Source of the DNA: Longimicrobium sp.
Lineage (GTDB): Bacteria; Gemmatimonadota; Gemmatimonadetes; Longimicrobiales; Longimicrobiaceae
NCBI GenBank assembly: GCA_036387335.1
Contig: DASVTZ010000126.1
Location: forward strand, 18,586 to 82,585
Reading direction: 5' to 3'
Length of the DNA: 64,000 bases
In this document: piece after piece, positions 55,952 to 64,000 of the stretch
Layout: every line of letters begins with the position of its first letter
How positions within the stretch are numbered: position 1 is the stretch's first letter
Notes under the pieces: model-generated
The model's input: only the letters and a program-made list of their open reading frames with translations
Databases searched by the model: none
What the model was told of the DNA's origin: nothing
Translations under genes and position numbers: made by a program

Positions 55952-56056
55952 CTCACGCGGAGACGCGGAGACGCAGAGAAAAAGACAAAGAGATTGGCTA
56001 CGTGTGATGCCTCTTGCTCTTGTTGTTCTCTCTGCGTCTCCGCGTCTCCGCGTGAG
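55952..56056. repeat. CTCACGCGGAGACG inverted repeat, copy D
   Basis: CTCACGCGGAGACGCGGAG at the left pairs with CTCCGCGTCTCCGCGTGAG at the right, with an AT-rich centre of about 60 bases. Its arms nearly match copy A at 37459. It lies past the end of the minus-strand barrel gene. Confidence 0.7.
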
Positions 56057-56066
56057 GCCCTGCTGT

Positions 56067-56774
56067 TCAGCTGTCAGGATCTTCTTTCTTCTCGGAGTCC
56101 CGGAAGCGGAACTGCCAGCCGAGGGAGAGTGTCCAGCCGCTGGCGTCGAGGGAGCGGGGCCAGTTGGTCGGGAGGCGCTCCTCGGCGGCGTCGGGGAGCT
56201 CCCAGGTGATGCTCTCGAAGCGGCGCACGCGGTACACCCCCTCCACGAACAGCCCGCGAAGGGGCGTCAGGTAGAGCCCCGCCGTCGCCCCGAACTCCAG
56301 CGTCTCGCCCTCCACGGCGAACACGGTGCCTTCGGGGTCGTAGCCGCGGGCGTTCCAGAGGTGCGCCGAGCCCACGCTGAGCCCCGCGTAGGGCTCGATC
56401 CGCGCCAGCCGCTCGATCTCGGGAAAGGTTGCGTACGCCGAGACCACGGGGAAGGAGCGCATGGAGCCACGCAGGTCCAGGCTCTCCTCGCGCGCGCGGA
56501 AGCCGCGCAGGTAGCCGGTCCCCAGCCCCAGCTCCAGCTCCGTGCCCTCGACGTCCGGCAGATCGACCAGCACCTCGGCGAACATCCCGCACACCCCGCC
56601 GCCCGGGCAGTCCGAGCCGCGCGTCGTCAGGTTGGCGGAGCCCGGTATCCCGCCCCCCTGCACGGAGAGGGCAACGCTGTTCACCTCCTTGAAGAAATCG
56701 GTGAGGAACTCCACCTGGGCGTACGCGGGCGTGGCGGCCACGCACAGGAGGGTGGCCAGCAGGGTCGCTTTCAT
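56067..56774 (-). CDS. Outer-membrane beta-barrel protein
   Basis: 235 residues from the ATG at 56774. The signal peptide is LLATLLCVAATPAYAQ. Strands alternate hydrophobic residues: LELGLGTGYLRGF, VVSAYATF, PYAGLSVGSAHLW and WTLSLGWQFRF, and the C-terminus ends WQFRFRDSEKKEDPDS, the aromatic-Phe pattern with an extra polar tail. The four-Cys-free barrel is small (about eight strands). The function is unknown. Confidence 0.75.
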   Translation of the reverse strand: MKATLLATLLCVAATPAYAQVEFLTDFFKEVNSVALSVQGGGIPGSANLTTRGSDCPGGGVCGMFAEVLVDLPDVEGTELELGLGTGYLRGFRAREESLDLRGSMRSFPVVSAYATFPEIERLARIEPYAGLSVGSAHLWNARGYDPEGTVFAVEGETLEFGATAGLYLTPLRGLFVEGVYRVRRFESITWELPDAAEERLPTNWPRSLDASGWTLSLGWQFRFRDSEKKEDPDS

Positions 56775-56963
56775 CGGGGGGATCGTGCGGCAGGGTGTGC
56801 GAGGATATCCGCGGGCGGAAGCAAGATTCGTCCGGCGCGCGGGCTTTCGCAAGCACTTCGTCCGCGGTGGGGGCCGCACGAAGGCGCAGAGCCACGGCGA
56901 AAGGGCGCGGGAGGGGCTCTCCCCTCGGCCGCGCTGTCTGTGGCCGCTGTGTTTTTCTGGAAG

Positions 56964-57596
56964 CTAGTCGGGGGGCGCAAGGATCATCGTGCGGCCCGTG
57001 AAGGCGGGGACGGGGCTGGCTCCGCGCAGGAGCAGGGTCCAGCTCGCCAGGCCCTCCAGAACGCGGGCCAGCCGCTCGCGCGTGCATGGGTCGTGGAGGC
57101 GCCCGTCCGCGCCGAACTTCTCGTGCGCGGCGCCCACGTGCAGCTCCGGCTGGAGGAGCGCGTGCACTTCCGTGTAGACGAAGGCCTGCCGCAGCTGGGT
57201 CTGCGCGCGCACCGTTCCGCCACGTCCGGTGGAGGCGCCCACGATGGCCGCCGGCTTCCCCCGCAGCGCCGAAGCCCCGGGGGGCTGCGATGCCCAGTCC
57301 AGCGCGTTGGTGAGCACCGCCGGCACGCCGTAGTTGTATTCCGGCGTCGCCACCAGCAGGGCATCCGCGGCGGCCACCGCGCCCACGAACTCCGCCACCG
57401 GCCGCGGAATGCCGCCGGGGTGTCCGTCCGGATGGAAGAAGGGGAGCGCACCCAGGTCGTGGATGCGGATCTCCATTCCGCGCGGCGCCAGCTCCTGCGC
57501 GGCCGCCAGGAGCCCGCGGTTGTACGAGCCCGCGCGGACGCTTCCGCAGATCCCCAGCACCCGGATCGGGTGCCCGCGAAGACCCTCCATGTCCAC
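56964..57596 (-). CDS. NADPH-dependent FMN reductase family protein
   Basis: 210 residues. It has a flavodoxin-like fold with the FMN loop GICGSVRAGSYNRGLL, then ATPEYNYGVPAVLTNALDWAS (the PEYN signature) and AAIVGASTGRGGTVRAQTQLRQ. Such enzymes reduce FMN, quinones or chromate. It may protect against oxidative stress. It lies 28 bases downstream of the permease gene on the same strand, probably co-transcribed. Confidence 0.9.
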   Translation of the reverse strand: MDMEGLRGHPIRVLGICGSVRAGSYNRGLLAAAQELAPRGMEIRIHDLGALPFFHPDGHPGGIPRPVAEFVGAVAAADALLVATPEYNYGVPAVLTNALDWASQPPGASALRGKPAAIVGASTGRGGTVRAQTQLRQAFVYTEVHALLQPELHVGAAHEKFGADGRLHDPCTRERLARVLEGLASWTLLLRGASPVPAFTGRTMILAPPD

Positions 57597-57624
57597 AACC
57601 TCCTGGTGGCGCGTGCCCCGGCGG

Positions 57625-60165
57625 CTACTCCGCCCGGAACGCGGCGCTCGGATCGATGGAGGTGGCGCGGCGCGCCGGGATGGTGGCCGCGAGCGCGCCC
57701 ACCAGGAGCAGGGCGAGAGCTACTCCGCCCAGCGTGACGGGGTCACGCGGCGACACCCCGTACAGAAGGGGCTCGATGCGCGGCGCCACGGCCATGGCGA
57801 TGGCCAGCCCCAGCACGAGGCCGATCGCCACCACCTTGAGCGATTCCCACAGCACCATTCCGCGCAGCCGCTGGCCCGTCGCGCCGAGCGCCGCGCGGAT
57901 GCCCAGCTCGAAGGTGCGCTGCGCCATCGTGAAGGCGAGCACGCTGTAGAGCCCCACCCCCGCCACCAGCAGCGCCAGCACTCCGAAGGCGGTGAAGGCC
58001 GTGGCGCCCAGCTTCCAGGGACGGATCTCCGGCTCGATGAGATCTTGGAGCGGCTGCACCTTGGGGAACCGCAGCCCCGGACCGGCCTCCAGCAGCGCGC
58101 GCTGCACCACCGGGATCATCGCGCCCGGGTCGCCGCGGGTGCGCAGCAGCAGGTCGGGCGTGCCGTACTCCACCGTCCCCTGCTCGATGGGGAAGTAGTA
58201 CTGCATCGTCTCTTCCTCGATCAGCGAGCTGCGGCGCGCGTTCTCCACCACGCCCACCACCGTCGCGCAGAGGGGCTCGCCCGGCTCGTCGTCGTCGCCG
58301 CCGATGACCATGCAGCGGCCGATGGCCTCCTGGCGCGGCCACACCACGCGCGCCATCGTCTCGTTCACCACCGCCACGGGGGCGGCGCCGGGCCGGTTGT
58401 CGGTGGCTTGCAGGCCGCGCCCGCGCACGATCCTCAGGCCCAGCGTGGCGAAGTAGTCCTCGTCCACCGCGTGGATGGTGGGCTCTCCCGTGGGAAGGGT
58501 GGGCACCGAGTCCAGCCCCGGAACGCGCAGGCCCAGCGACATGGCGCTCCAGAACGGCGCCGACATGTCAACCGTGGCGTGCTCCACCCCTGGGAGCGTC
58601 TTGAGCCGCGCCAGCGCGCCACGCACGAAGGCGGTCTCCTGCTCGTCCGACGCTCCCTTTTCGAACTCGGGGCTCACGAACAGCACGCGGTCCAGCTCCA
58701 ACCCCAGGTCCATGGTGCTCACCCGGTGCAGGCTGCGCACGAAGAGGCCCGAGGCGACGAGCAGCACCACCGAGAGCGCCACCTGCAGGGCCACCAGGGC
58801 GTTGCGCGTGCGCGACGCGGGCGAGATACGCGAGCTCCCCCCCTTGAGCGTCTCCACCACGTCCACGCGGCTCGCCTGCAGCGCCGGGATCACCCCCGCG
58901 GCGAGGCCCCCGAAGAGCGCCAGCGCCCCGATCACGCCGAGCACCCGCCCCCCCACCGCCGCCTCGGGCCACGCGATCTCGGGGAGCAGAAGGGTGCGCA
59001 CCAGGTCGCCCCCCAGGTAGGCCAGCACCAGCGCCACCGTGCCGCCGAGCGCGGCCAGCAGGAGGCTCTCGGTGAGCACCAGCCCCAGCACCCGCGCCCG
59101 CGACCCGCCGAGCGCGAGCTGGATCCCGATCTCGCGGCGCTGCTGTACGGCGCGCGCCAGGAGCAGGTTGGCCACGTTGGCGCAGGCGATCAGCAGCACC
59201 AGCAGCGAGATCCCCGCCAGCCAGCGCGCCACCCTGGACTCCGCGGTGGCCAGCGGTCCCTGGGCGGCGATCAGCGGGGCGGCCACGATCCTGACCGTGG
59301 CGTCGTACTTCCCCGCCGCGATCTGCTCGCCGCGCCCGTTCCGGTGAAGCGTGGTGGCCTCGGCCTCGAGCGCGCGCGGGTCCACCCCGGGCGCCAGGCG
59401 CCCCACCGCGCGCAGCATGTTGAGGTTGCGGTTGGTCGCCCACATGGTGCCCTGCATCTGCGTGGCGGCCGTGCGCAGGGGGAGCCACGCCGCCACCGGG
59501 CGCACGTCCATCCCGGTGAAGCCCCTGGGGGCCACGCCCACGATGGTGTACGGCCCGTAGCCGAAGTCCAGAGTCTTGCCGATCACGTCGCGCGAGCCGC
59601 CGTACTGCCGCTGCCAGACTCCGTGGTCGATCACCGCCACCCCCGCCGCGCCCGGCTGGTCGTCTGCCGGGCCGAAGAAGCGCCCCAGCGCGGCACGCGC
59701 GCCCAGGACGGAAAAGAACTGGCCGCTCACCAGGGCGGCATCTTCCTGCCTGGCATCGGCGCCCCGCCCGAAGGTGAGGGTGCGGTAGCTGACCACGGCC
59801 ACCGCGGCCAGCCCGCGCGCGGCGGCGAAGTCCTCGTAGTCACGGTAGCTCAGCACCTCGCTCGCCTGGCGCTCGCCGGTCTCGGGAACGAGCCGGTCCA
59901 CCAGCAGCCTGCGCACCCGGCCCGCATCCTCCACGTGCGCCGGAGGGCTCAACAGGAGGCGGTCCACGACCCCGAACATGGTGGCGTTGGCGCCGATCCC
60001 CAGCGCGAACGACGCGACGATGGCGAGGGTGAATCCCGGGGCCCGCCACAGCCGGCGCGCCGCGCGGCGAACTGTGCCGCGCGACGCGTCCCACCACCCG
60101 GCCGCGCCGCCCGCGGGGGCACCCACCGCCGGCACCGGAGAGTTCGTCGACGAATCCGCCTGCAT
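57625..60165 (-). CDS. ADOP-type ABC transporter permease (MacB/FtsX-like)
   Basis: 846 residues with two MacB/FtsX modules. Each has membrane helices around a periplasmic domain: first APGFTLAIVASFALGIGANATMFGVVD and LLVLLIACANVANLLLARA, then, in the second module, FTAFGVLALLVAGVGLYSVLAF and a terminal VALALLLVGALAATIPARRA. The signature SYRDYEDFAAARG is typical of the acidobacterial-type duplicated orphan permeases. No ATPase gene is adjacent, as is usual for ADOP. Likely exports lipids or peptides or acts mechanically. Confidence 0.9.
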   Translation of the reverse strand: MQADSSTNSPVPAVGAPAGGAAGWWDASRGTVRRAARRLWRAPGFTLAIVASFALGIGANATMFGVVDRLLLSPPAHVEDAGRVRRLLVDRLVPETGERQASEVLSYRDYEDFAAARGLAAVAVVSYRTLTFGRGADARQEDAALVSGQFFSVLGARAALGRFFGPADDQPGAAGVAVIDHGVWQRQYGGSRDVIGKTLDFGYGPYTIVGVAPRGFTGMDVRPVAAWLPLRTAATQMQGTMWATNRNLNMLRAVGRLAPGVDPRALEAEATTLHRNGRGEQIAAGKYDATVRIVAAPLIAAQGPLATAESRVARWLAGISLLVLLIACANVANLLLARAVQQRREIGIQLALGGSRARVLGLVLTESLLLAALGGTVALVLAYLGGDLVRTLLLPEIAWPEAAVGGRVLGVIGALALFGGLAAGVIPALQASRVDVVETLKGGSSRISPASRTRNALVALQVALSVVLLVASGLFVRSLHRVSTMDLGLELDRVLFVSPEFEKGASDEQETAFVRGALARLKTLPGVEHATVDMSAPFWSAMSLGLRVPGLDSVPTLPTGEPTIHAVDEDYFATLGLRIVRGRGLQATDNRPGAAPVAVVNETMARVVWPRQEAIGRCMVIGGDDDEPGEPLCATVVGVVENARRSSLIEEETMQYYFPIEQGTVEYGTPDLLLRTRGDPGAMIPVVQRALLEAGPGLRFPKVQPLQDLIEPEIRPWKLGATAFTAFGVLALLVAGVGLYSVLAFTMAQRTFELGIRAALGATGQRLRGMVLWESLKVVAIGLVLGLAIAMAVAPRIEPLLYGVSPRDPVTLGGVALALLLVGALAATIPARRATSIDPSAAFRAE

Positions 60166-60525
60166 CTGCTCCTCCGGTGGCCTCGGGTTGCCTGGGTAGC
60201 TTCGCGGCGGTCTCCGTGCGCGAACGAATGCGCGGGAGTTCCGCGGTGGTCTATGGAAGGGGGTCTATCGCGTGAGGAGGCACCACCCAAGAGAGTGGCC
60301 GCCATCCCTGCGTCAGAATACGCCTTGGATTGTCGTAACGGCAGCGGACTCGCCTGCGTCCTCCATCACCCGTCTGTGTCTCCAAATATGTGTAGCGGCT
60401 CCGGGTCCGCAAGAGGATTCAGATTGCGTATCAGGATGGCCGATGCGTCAGATCGCTGTGAGGTGCCCAGGAACGCTGCCGAACACGGCTCAAACCCCAC
60501 GTCGCGAAAGGTCAAAATAAAAGTC

Positions 60526-60553
60526 TTGACCAGCAAGCAGAGAATTTTATACT
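60526..60553 (+). promoter_or_regulatory. Sigma-70-type promoter of the GT9-like/radical SAM gene group
   Basis: TTGACC (60526-60531) and TATACT (60548-60553) are 16 bases apart in an AT-rich pocket, about 115 bases before the glycosyltransferase start. The remaining 60166-60676 gap holds no supported gene. Confidence 0.65.
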
Positions 60554-60676
60554 AGCCTAAAAGGGTACGCGCGGTCCGGTGACCGGCTGCTCCTCTCCGC
60601 ATCCGCGCACGTTTCCCCACCATTTACGGCGCACGCCTGGCAACCCGCCCCACCGCCGGGGCTTCAGCTTCCCTGT

Positions 60677-61975
60677 ATGTACTTGTTCTACGTCTCCGAG
60701 CCGCTCGCATTGTACGTGGAGCCGGTCGCGGGCGCCCGGCGCGGGGCCGCGTACCGGCCCGCGGCGCCCGCCGCCGGGGCGGAGGGAAGACTTGCGGAAG
60801 GGACCCTGCGGCTGGAACCGCCCACGGACGGCACGCTCACCCCGTCGTGCCTTTACTTCGGCTACAGCCGCCCCTTTCTGCAGGAGCTGGCGGCCTACTC
60901 GCGAAGGGCGGAGCGGCCGTCGCTGGTACGGCTTCTCTCACGCGGCGCGGAGGCGGAAGTCCTGTCGCGGCCAGGGCTGCCGGTACGGCTCGGCCACCGC
61001 GTGGAGCCCGAGCTGCGCCTGCCGCTGGAGGCGCAGCTCGCGCGGGCGGCTCTGCCTCGTGGCGCCCGCGTGGCGGTGATCAACCCGTTCGGGCTCGCGT
61101 TCGGCGATTCCATCGTCATGCTCACGGCGCTGCGCGTGTTCCGCGGCCGGCTGGAAGAGCGCCTGGGGCGGGTGGATCTGGACATCCTGCAGCACCCGGA
61201 TACCGCGGAGACCGAAGAGCTCTACCTTCGCTCCGGAGTCGCCGACGCGCTGCACCACCTTCCGGCGCCCGTGTCGCTGCTCGCGCGGTACGATGCCTAC
61301 GTGGACCTCTCCGTCGACTACGCCAGCCATGGACTTCCCTGGCCTGACGACCTGCTGGAGCTGTTCGCGATCGACCCCTGCACCGTTCCCGCGGAGAGCA
61401 AGCGGAACTCGCTTCCAGGCTGGCCCCGGGCGGCGGCGGAGCTGGAGCCGGAGCTGGCCGCGCTCAGGATGCGCGGGCTCCCCCTGCTCCTGGTGCACCA
61501 TCGCGCGTCGCTTCCCCTGCGGTCGATTCCGGACGACCGCGCGGCCGCCCTGGTCGCGGAGGTGCTCGAGCAGACGGACTGGACGGTGGTGAGCGCGCTG
61601 CCGTTGCCGCTCGACCATCCGAGGTTCGCGGACCTGTCGGGGCTGACCCCGCGCTTCGAGCACCTGGCCCACCTCATCTCGCGGGTGGACGCCTTCCTGT
61701 GCGTGGACACCTGCGTGTACCACGCGGCGGACGCGGCCGACGTGCCGGGGGTGGTGCTCTTCAACTCACTGGACCCCTCGGCCCGCACCACGTACTACCC
61801 CGGGGTCCACGGGATCCTGCTGGGCGCGGACGACAGCCCGATCCTCGGCAGGCCGCTCAGCTCCGACTCCGCGGACCTGGAATACGCCGAGTCGCTCTGG
61901 GACCAGGTGGACACGGCGAGCGTCGTGGCGCGCATACGGGAGATGCTCGCCGCCCGCATGGCAGCCGCGGCGTAG
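60677..61975 (+). CDS. GT9-like glycosyltransferase
   Basis: 432 residues. The second half resembles ADP-heptose:LPS heptosyltransferases: GDSIVMLTALRVFRG, then LLLVHHRASLPLRSIPDD and SRVDAFLCVDTCVYHAADAADVPGVVLF, where family 9 enzymes bind the nucleotide sugar. The first 130 residues are unassigned. The pattern also resembles peptide-directed O-heptosyltransferases of autotransporters. The next gene is a radical SAM/SPASM maturase on the same strand, so the substrate may be a peptide; this is inferred. Confidence 0.72.
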   Translation: MYLFYVSEPLALYVEPVAGARRGAAYRPAAPAAGAEGRLAEGTLRLEPPTDGTLTPSCLYFGYSRPFLQELAAYSRRAERPSLVRLLSRGAEAEVLSRPGLPVRLGHRVEPELRLPLEAQLARAALPRGARVAVINPFGLAFGDSIVMLTALRVFRGRLEERLGRVDLDILQHPDTAETEELYLRSGVADALHHLPAPVSLLARYDAYVDLSVDYASHGLPWPDDLLELFAIDPCTVPAESKRNSLPGWPRAAAELEPELAALRMRGLPLLLVHHRASLPLRSIPDDRAAALVAEVLEQTDWTVVSALPLPLDHPRFADLSGLTPRFEHLAHLISRVDAFLCVDTCVYHAADAADVPGVVLFNSLDPSARTTYYPGVHGILLGADDSPILGRPLSSDSADLEYAESLWDQVDTASVVARIREMLAARMAAAA

Positions 61976-62310
61976 CTTCGTTCCTCCGCATTCTATCCGT
62001 TATCCGCCTGTAACCGTCAACTGAGATCCCAATGTCGGCGCGAGTTTCACGATTCCGGCTGCTCGCAAAGCACCTTTCAGGTCGCGCGCCATACCCGGAT
62101 TACACGGTTGATCCTCTCGAGCGCGGAGCGCTTCGCCCGCCTGAGAGCCCCGGACCTGCCGCATCGCCCCGCGCCAGTGACCGGACGGCGGGGACCGGCA
62201 GGGTCAGGATGTCCCCGTAGCCAACCCATCTCACCCCGGCGCAGCGACGGCCAGGGCAGGCCGCGCTTCCGCCACCGCCCCCCGCCATACTTCCAGGAGG
62301 AAGGACGACC

Positions 62311-63825
62311 ATGCGCACCAGCAGCTACACGATCTACGTCCCCCTTCCCGACAACCGGGACGAGATGCTGCTCGTTCACGGATACACGGGCGCCTACGAC
62401 CGCGTGTCGCGCTCGATCGCGGACTTCCTCCTGAACCTGGAGGCGACGCGCCCGGAGAAGCCGCTGTACGGGGAGTGGGTGTCGGACCCGTCCGCGCTGT
62501 CGGAGAGGGAGGCCGCGGTGACTCCCGACGACGGCGTGCTGGAGGTGCTGAAGAAGCGCGGCTACCTCACCACCATGACGGTGGACGAGGAGTCCGGCTA
62601 CCTGGCGCGGACCGTCAAGAAGATGCACCAGATCGCCGCCCGCAGGGCGCCGCAGTACATCTTCATGCCCACGTACAACTGCAACCTGCGCTGCAGCTAC
62701 TGCTTCCAGGACCACATGCGGTCCGACCCCAACTACAAGCACCTCCTCCGCACCATCAAGCCGGAGGTCGTGGACCGCATCTTCGCGGCGATGCCGGTGC
62801 TGGAAGAGCCGCACGGCATCCGTCCCGGAATGGAGGTGACGCGCAACATCGGGTTCTTTGGGGGCGAGCCGCTGCTGGCCGAGAACCGTCCCATGATCGA
62901 GTACATCATGGTGAAGGCGCGTTCGATGGGCCCGGCGCGCTTCTGGGCCGTGAGCAACGCCACCGAGCTGGAGGCCTACGAGGACATCCTGGAGCCGGAA
63001 GGGATCTCGGAGATCCAGATCACGATGGACGGCCCGCCGGACGAGCACGACAAGCGGCGCATCTACGCCGACGGCAGCGGGTCGTTCCAGCGCATCGCGC
63101 ACAACCTGGACCTCTGCCTGGACCGGGGCGTGGCGGTCTCGCTGCGCATGAACATCGACCGGATGAACGTCGACCAGCTTCCCGCGCTGGCGGACACCAT
63201 CGTGGACCGCGGCTGGCACGAGCGGCCCGGATTCTCCGCCTACACCGCGCCCATCACCAACGCCGAGCAGTCCATCACCCTCACGCAGCTCCAGTCCCGC
63301 TACTTCAGCTCGTGGGAGCTGGACCAGGCGATCGACGAGCTGCGCGCCCGGTATCCCAACATGCGCGTCATCGGCCGGCCGGACGACGGGCTGATCGGGC
63401 GGGTGCGCAGGATGTTCGACCAGCGCTCCAACATGCCGGACCTGAAGACCTCCTTCTGCGGCGCGCACACCTCCATGTACATCTTCGACTCGTTCGGCGA
63501 CATGTACGCGTGCTGGGAGCGCACCGGCGACGAGAAGGTCCGCATCGGCCGGGTGCTGGAAGGGGGGCAGCTGGAGATGAACGAGGGGCTTACGCGCATG
63601 TGGCGCACGCGCACGCCGGCCAGCAACCCCACCTGCCGCAAGTGCCGCTACGCCATGCACTGCGGGGGCGGGTGCGCGGTGCTCGCGGAGGGGCGCAACG
63701 GCAAGATCCACTCGAACTACTGCGACGGGTTCGGCGACCGCTTCCGCGCCTCGGTGGCCGAGGCGTACACCTCCTTCGTGCGGGGCGACGCGGTCACCAT
63801 CCAGGAGCGCGTCTGCGACCTGTAG
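62311..63825 (+). CDS. Radical SAM/SPASM peptide-modifying enzyme
   Basis: 504 residues. The N-terminal domain (about 1-110; SYTIYVPLPDNRDEMLLVHG) may bind a leader peptide. The radical SAM core starts with CNLRCSYCF (CxxxCxxC, about 124-131), then GGEPLLAE. The SPASM domain has FCGAHTSMYIF, YACWERTG and CRKCRYAMHCGGGCAV, binding additional Fe-S clusters. Such enzymes make thioether or other crosslinks in ribosomal peptides. No clear precursor gene is seen beside it. It ends before a hairpin at 63836. Confidence 0.88.
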   Translation: MRTSSYTIYVPLPDNRDEMLLVHGYTGAYDRVSRSIADFLLNLEATRPEKPLYGEWVSDPSALSEREAAVTPDDGVLEVLKKRGYLTTMTVDEESGYLARTVKKMHQIAARRAPQYIFMPTYNCNLRCSYCFQDHMRSDPNYKHLLRTIKPEVVDRIFAAMPVLEEPHGIRPGMEVTRNIGFFGGEPLLAENRPMIEYIMVKARSMGPARFWAVSNATELEAYEDILEPEGISEIQITMDGPPDEHDKRRIYADGSGSFQRIAHNLDLCLDRGVAVSLRMNIDRMNVDQLPALADTIVDRGWHERPGFSAYTAPITNAEQSITLTQLQSRYFSSWELDQAIDELRARYPNMRVIGRPDDGLIGRVRRMFDQRSNMPDLKTSFCGAHTSMYIFDSFGDMYACWERTGDEKVRIGRVLEGGQLEMNEGLTRMWRTRTPASNPTCRKCRYAMHCGGGCAVLAEGRNGKIHSNYCDGFGDRFRASVAEAYTSFVRGDAVTIQERVCDL

Positions 63826-63835
63826 CCGCCGGGCG

Positions 63836-63862
63836 GCGAAGGCGGGCGCGGCCCGCCTTCGC
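63836..63862 (+). terminator. Perfect 12-bp hairpin after the radical SAM gene
   Basis: GCGAAGGCGGGC and GCCCGCCTTCGC pair perfectly around GCG, 10 bases after the stop. The remaining bases to the window end show no gene that I can support. Confidence 0.6.
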
Positions 63863-64000
63863 ACGGGGCGGCGCCCCGGCGGCGCGCGCCCCCACCTGCC
63901 CCCGCGGCAGGTGATCCATCGCCGGCCGGAACCGGGCCGCCGCGGCGGTGCCGTCTCCGGAGAGGGGCGCCTCTCCCCGGGGCACGGCCCGCAGTGGCGG

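Noticed and set aside
57334..60555. 1073-codon open frame antisense to the permease
   Set aside because: Arg/His-rich shadow of the ADOP permease.
62032..62220. 62-codon frame before the radical SAM gene as a RiPP precursor
   Set aside because: No ribosome site, Pro/Arg-rich, no Cys, no leader-like pattern.

Overview
Organism. High-GC, Gram-negative DNA. Lipoprotein signal peptides, outer-membrane beta-barrels, a VPS10/BNR secreted giant, an ADOP-type permease and small secreted peptides of a Longimicrobium style suggest a member of the Gemmatimonadota (Longimicrobiaceae-like). This is inferred from gene style; no rRNA or phylogenetic marker was tested. No tRNA, rRNA, CRISPR array or integrase was recognised.

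1-13.5 kb: one long minus-strand operon, read from 13464 down and off the left edge. It encodes two von Willebrand A proteins, three small proteins (two of them membrane), a tubulin/FtsZ-like protein, a 1094-residue Hsp70/actin-like ATPase, a two-helix membrane linker, a MotA/ExbB-like channel protein with a long helical tail (ZorA-like), a MotB/OmpA-like stator (ZorB-like), and a gene cut by the edge. Most junctions overlap or are a few bases apart. It looks like an ion-driven envelope machine coupled to two cytoskeletal-type NTPases, and is a candidate undescribed conflict or envelope system.

13.5-18.5 kb: a scarred region with a decayed pntA/pntB chimera, two frameshifted genes, a small lipoprotein with a repeated GSG motif, and a TPR protein.

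18.5-26 kb: a lower-GC island. A compact plus-strand cassette encodes an ImmA/IrrE protease-macrodomain fusion, a P-loop kinase fused to an adenylosuccinate-synthetase-like domain carrying the PurZ-type Asp-to-Ser change, a small protein that may be ADP-ribosyltransferase-like, a stripped-down RlmN-like radical SAM enzyme with all five mechanistic cysteines, and a membrane-anchored dCTP-deaminase-fold protein lacking the expected catalytic Glu. It reads as a nucleotide-centred conflict system. It converges on a NUDIX + SRA-like/HNH restriction pair.

26-34 kb: three tandem paralogues of a secreted family (middle one broken), a secreted HExxH lipoprotein, a YezG-like immunity-type protein, an AlbA_2/Schlafen-like regulator and an L,D-transpeptidase.

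34-64 kb: mostly housekeeping and envelope functions. These include two PAS histidine kinases, a VPS10-like protein, a lytic transglycosylase, a cupin, a TPR + S41 protease pair, a nucleotidyltransferase, a DUF2188/PIN pair, a DUF6986 lyase-like protein, Lon, beta-barrel proteins, an FMN reductase, an ADOP permease, and a GT9-like glycosyltransferase beside a radical SAM/SPASM peptide maturase. Two families of inverted-repeat elements are scattered in the gaps.
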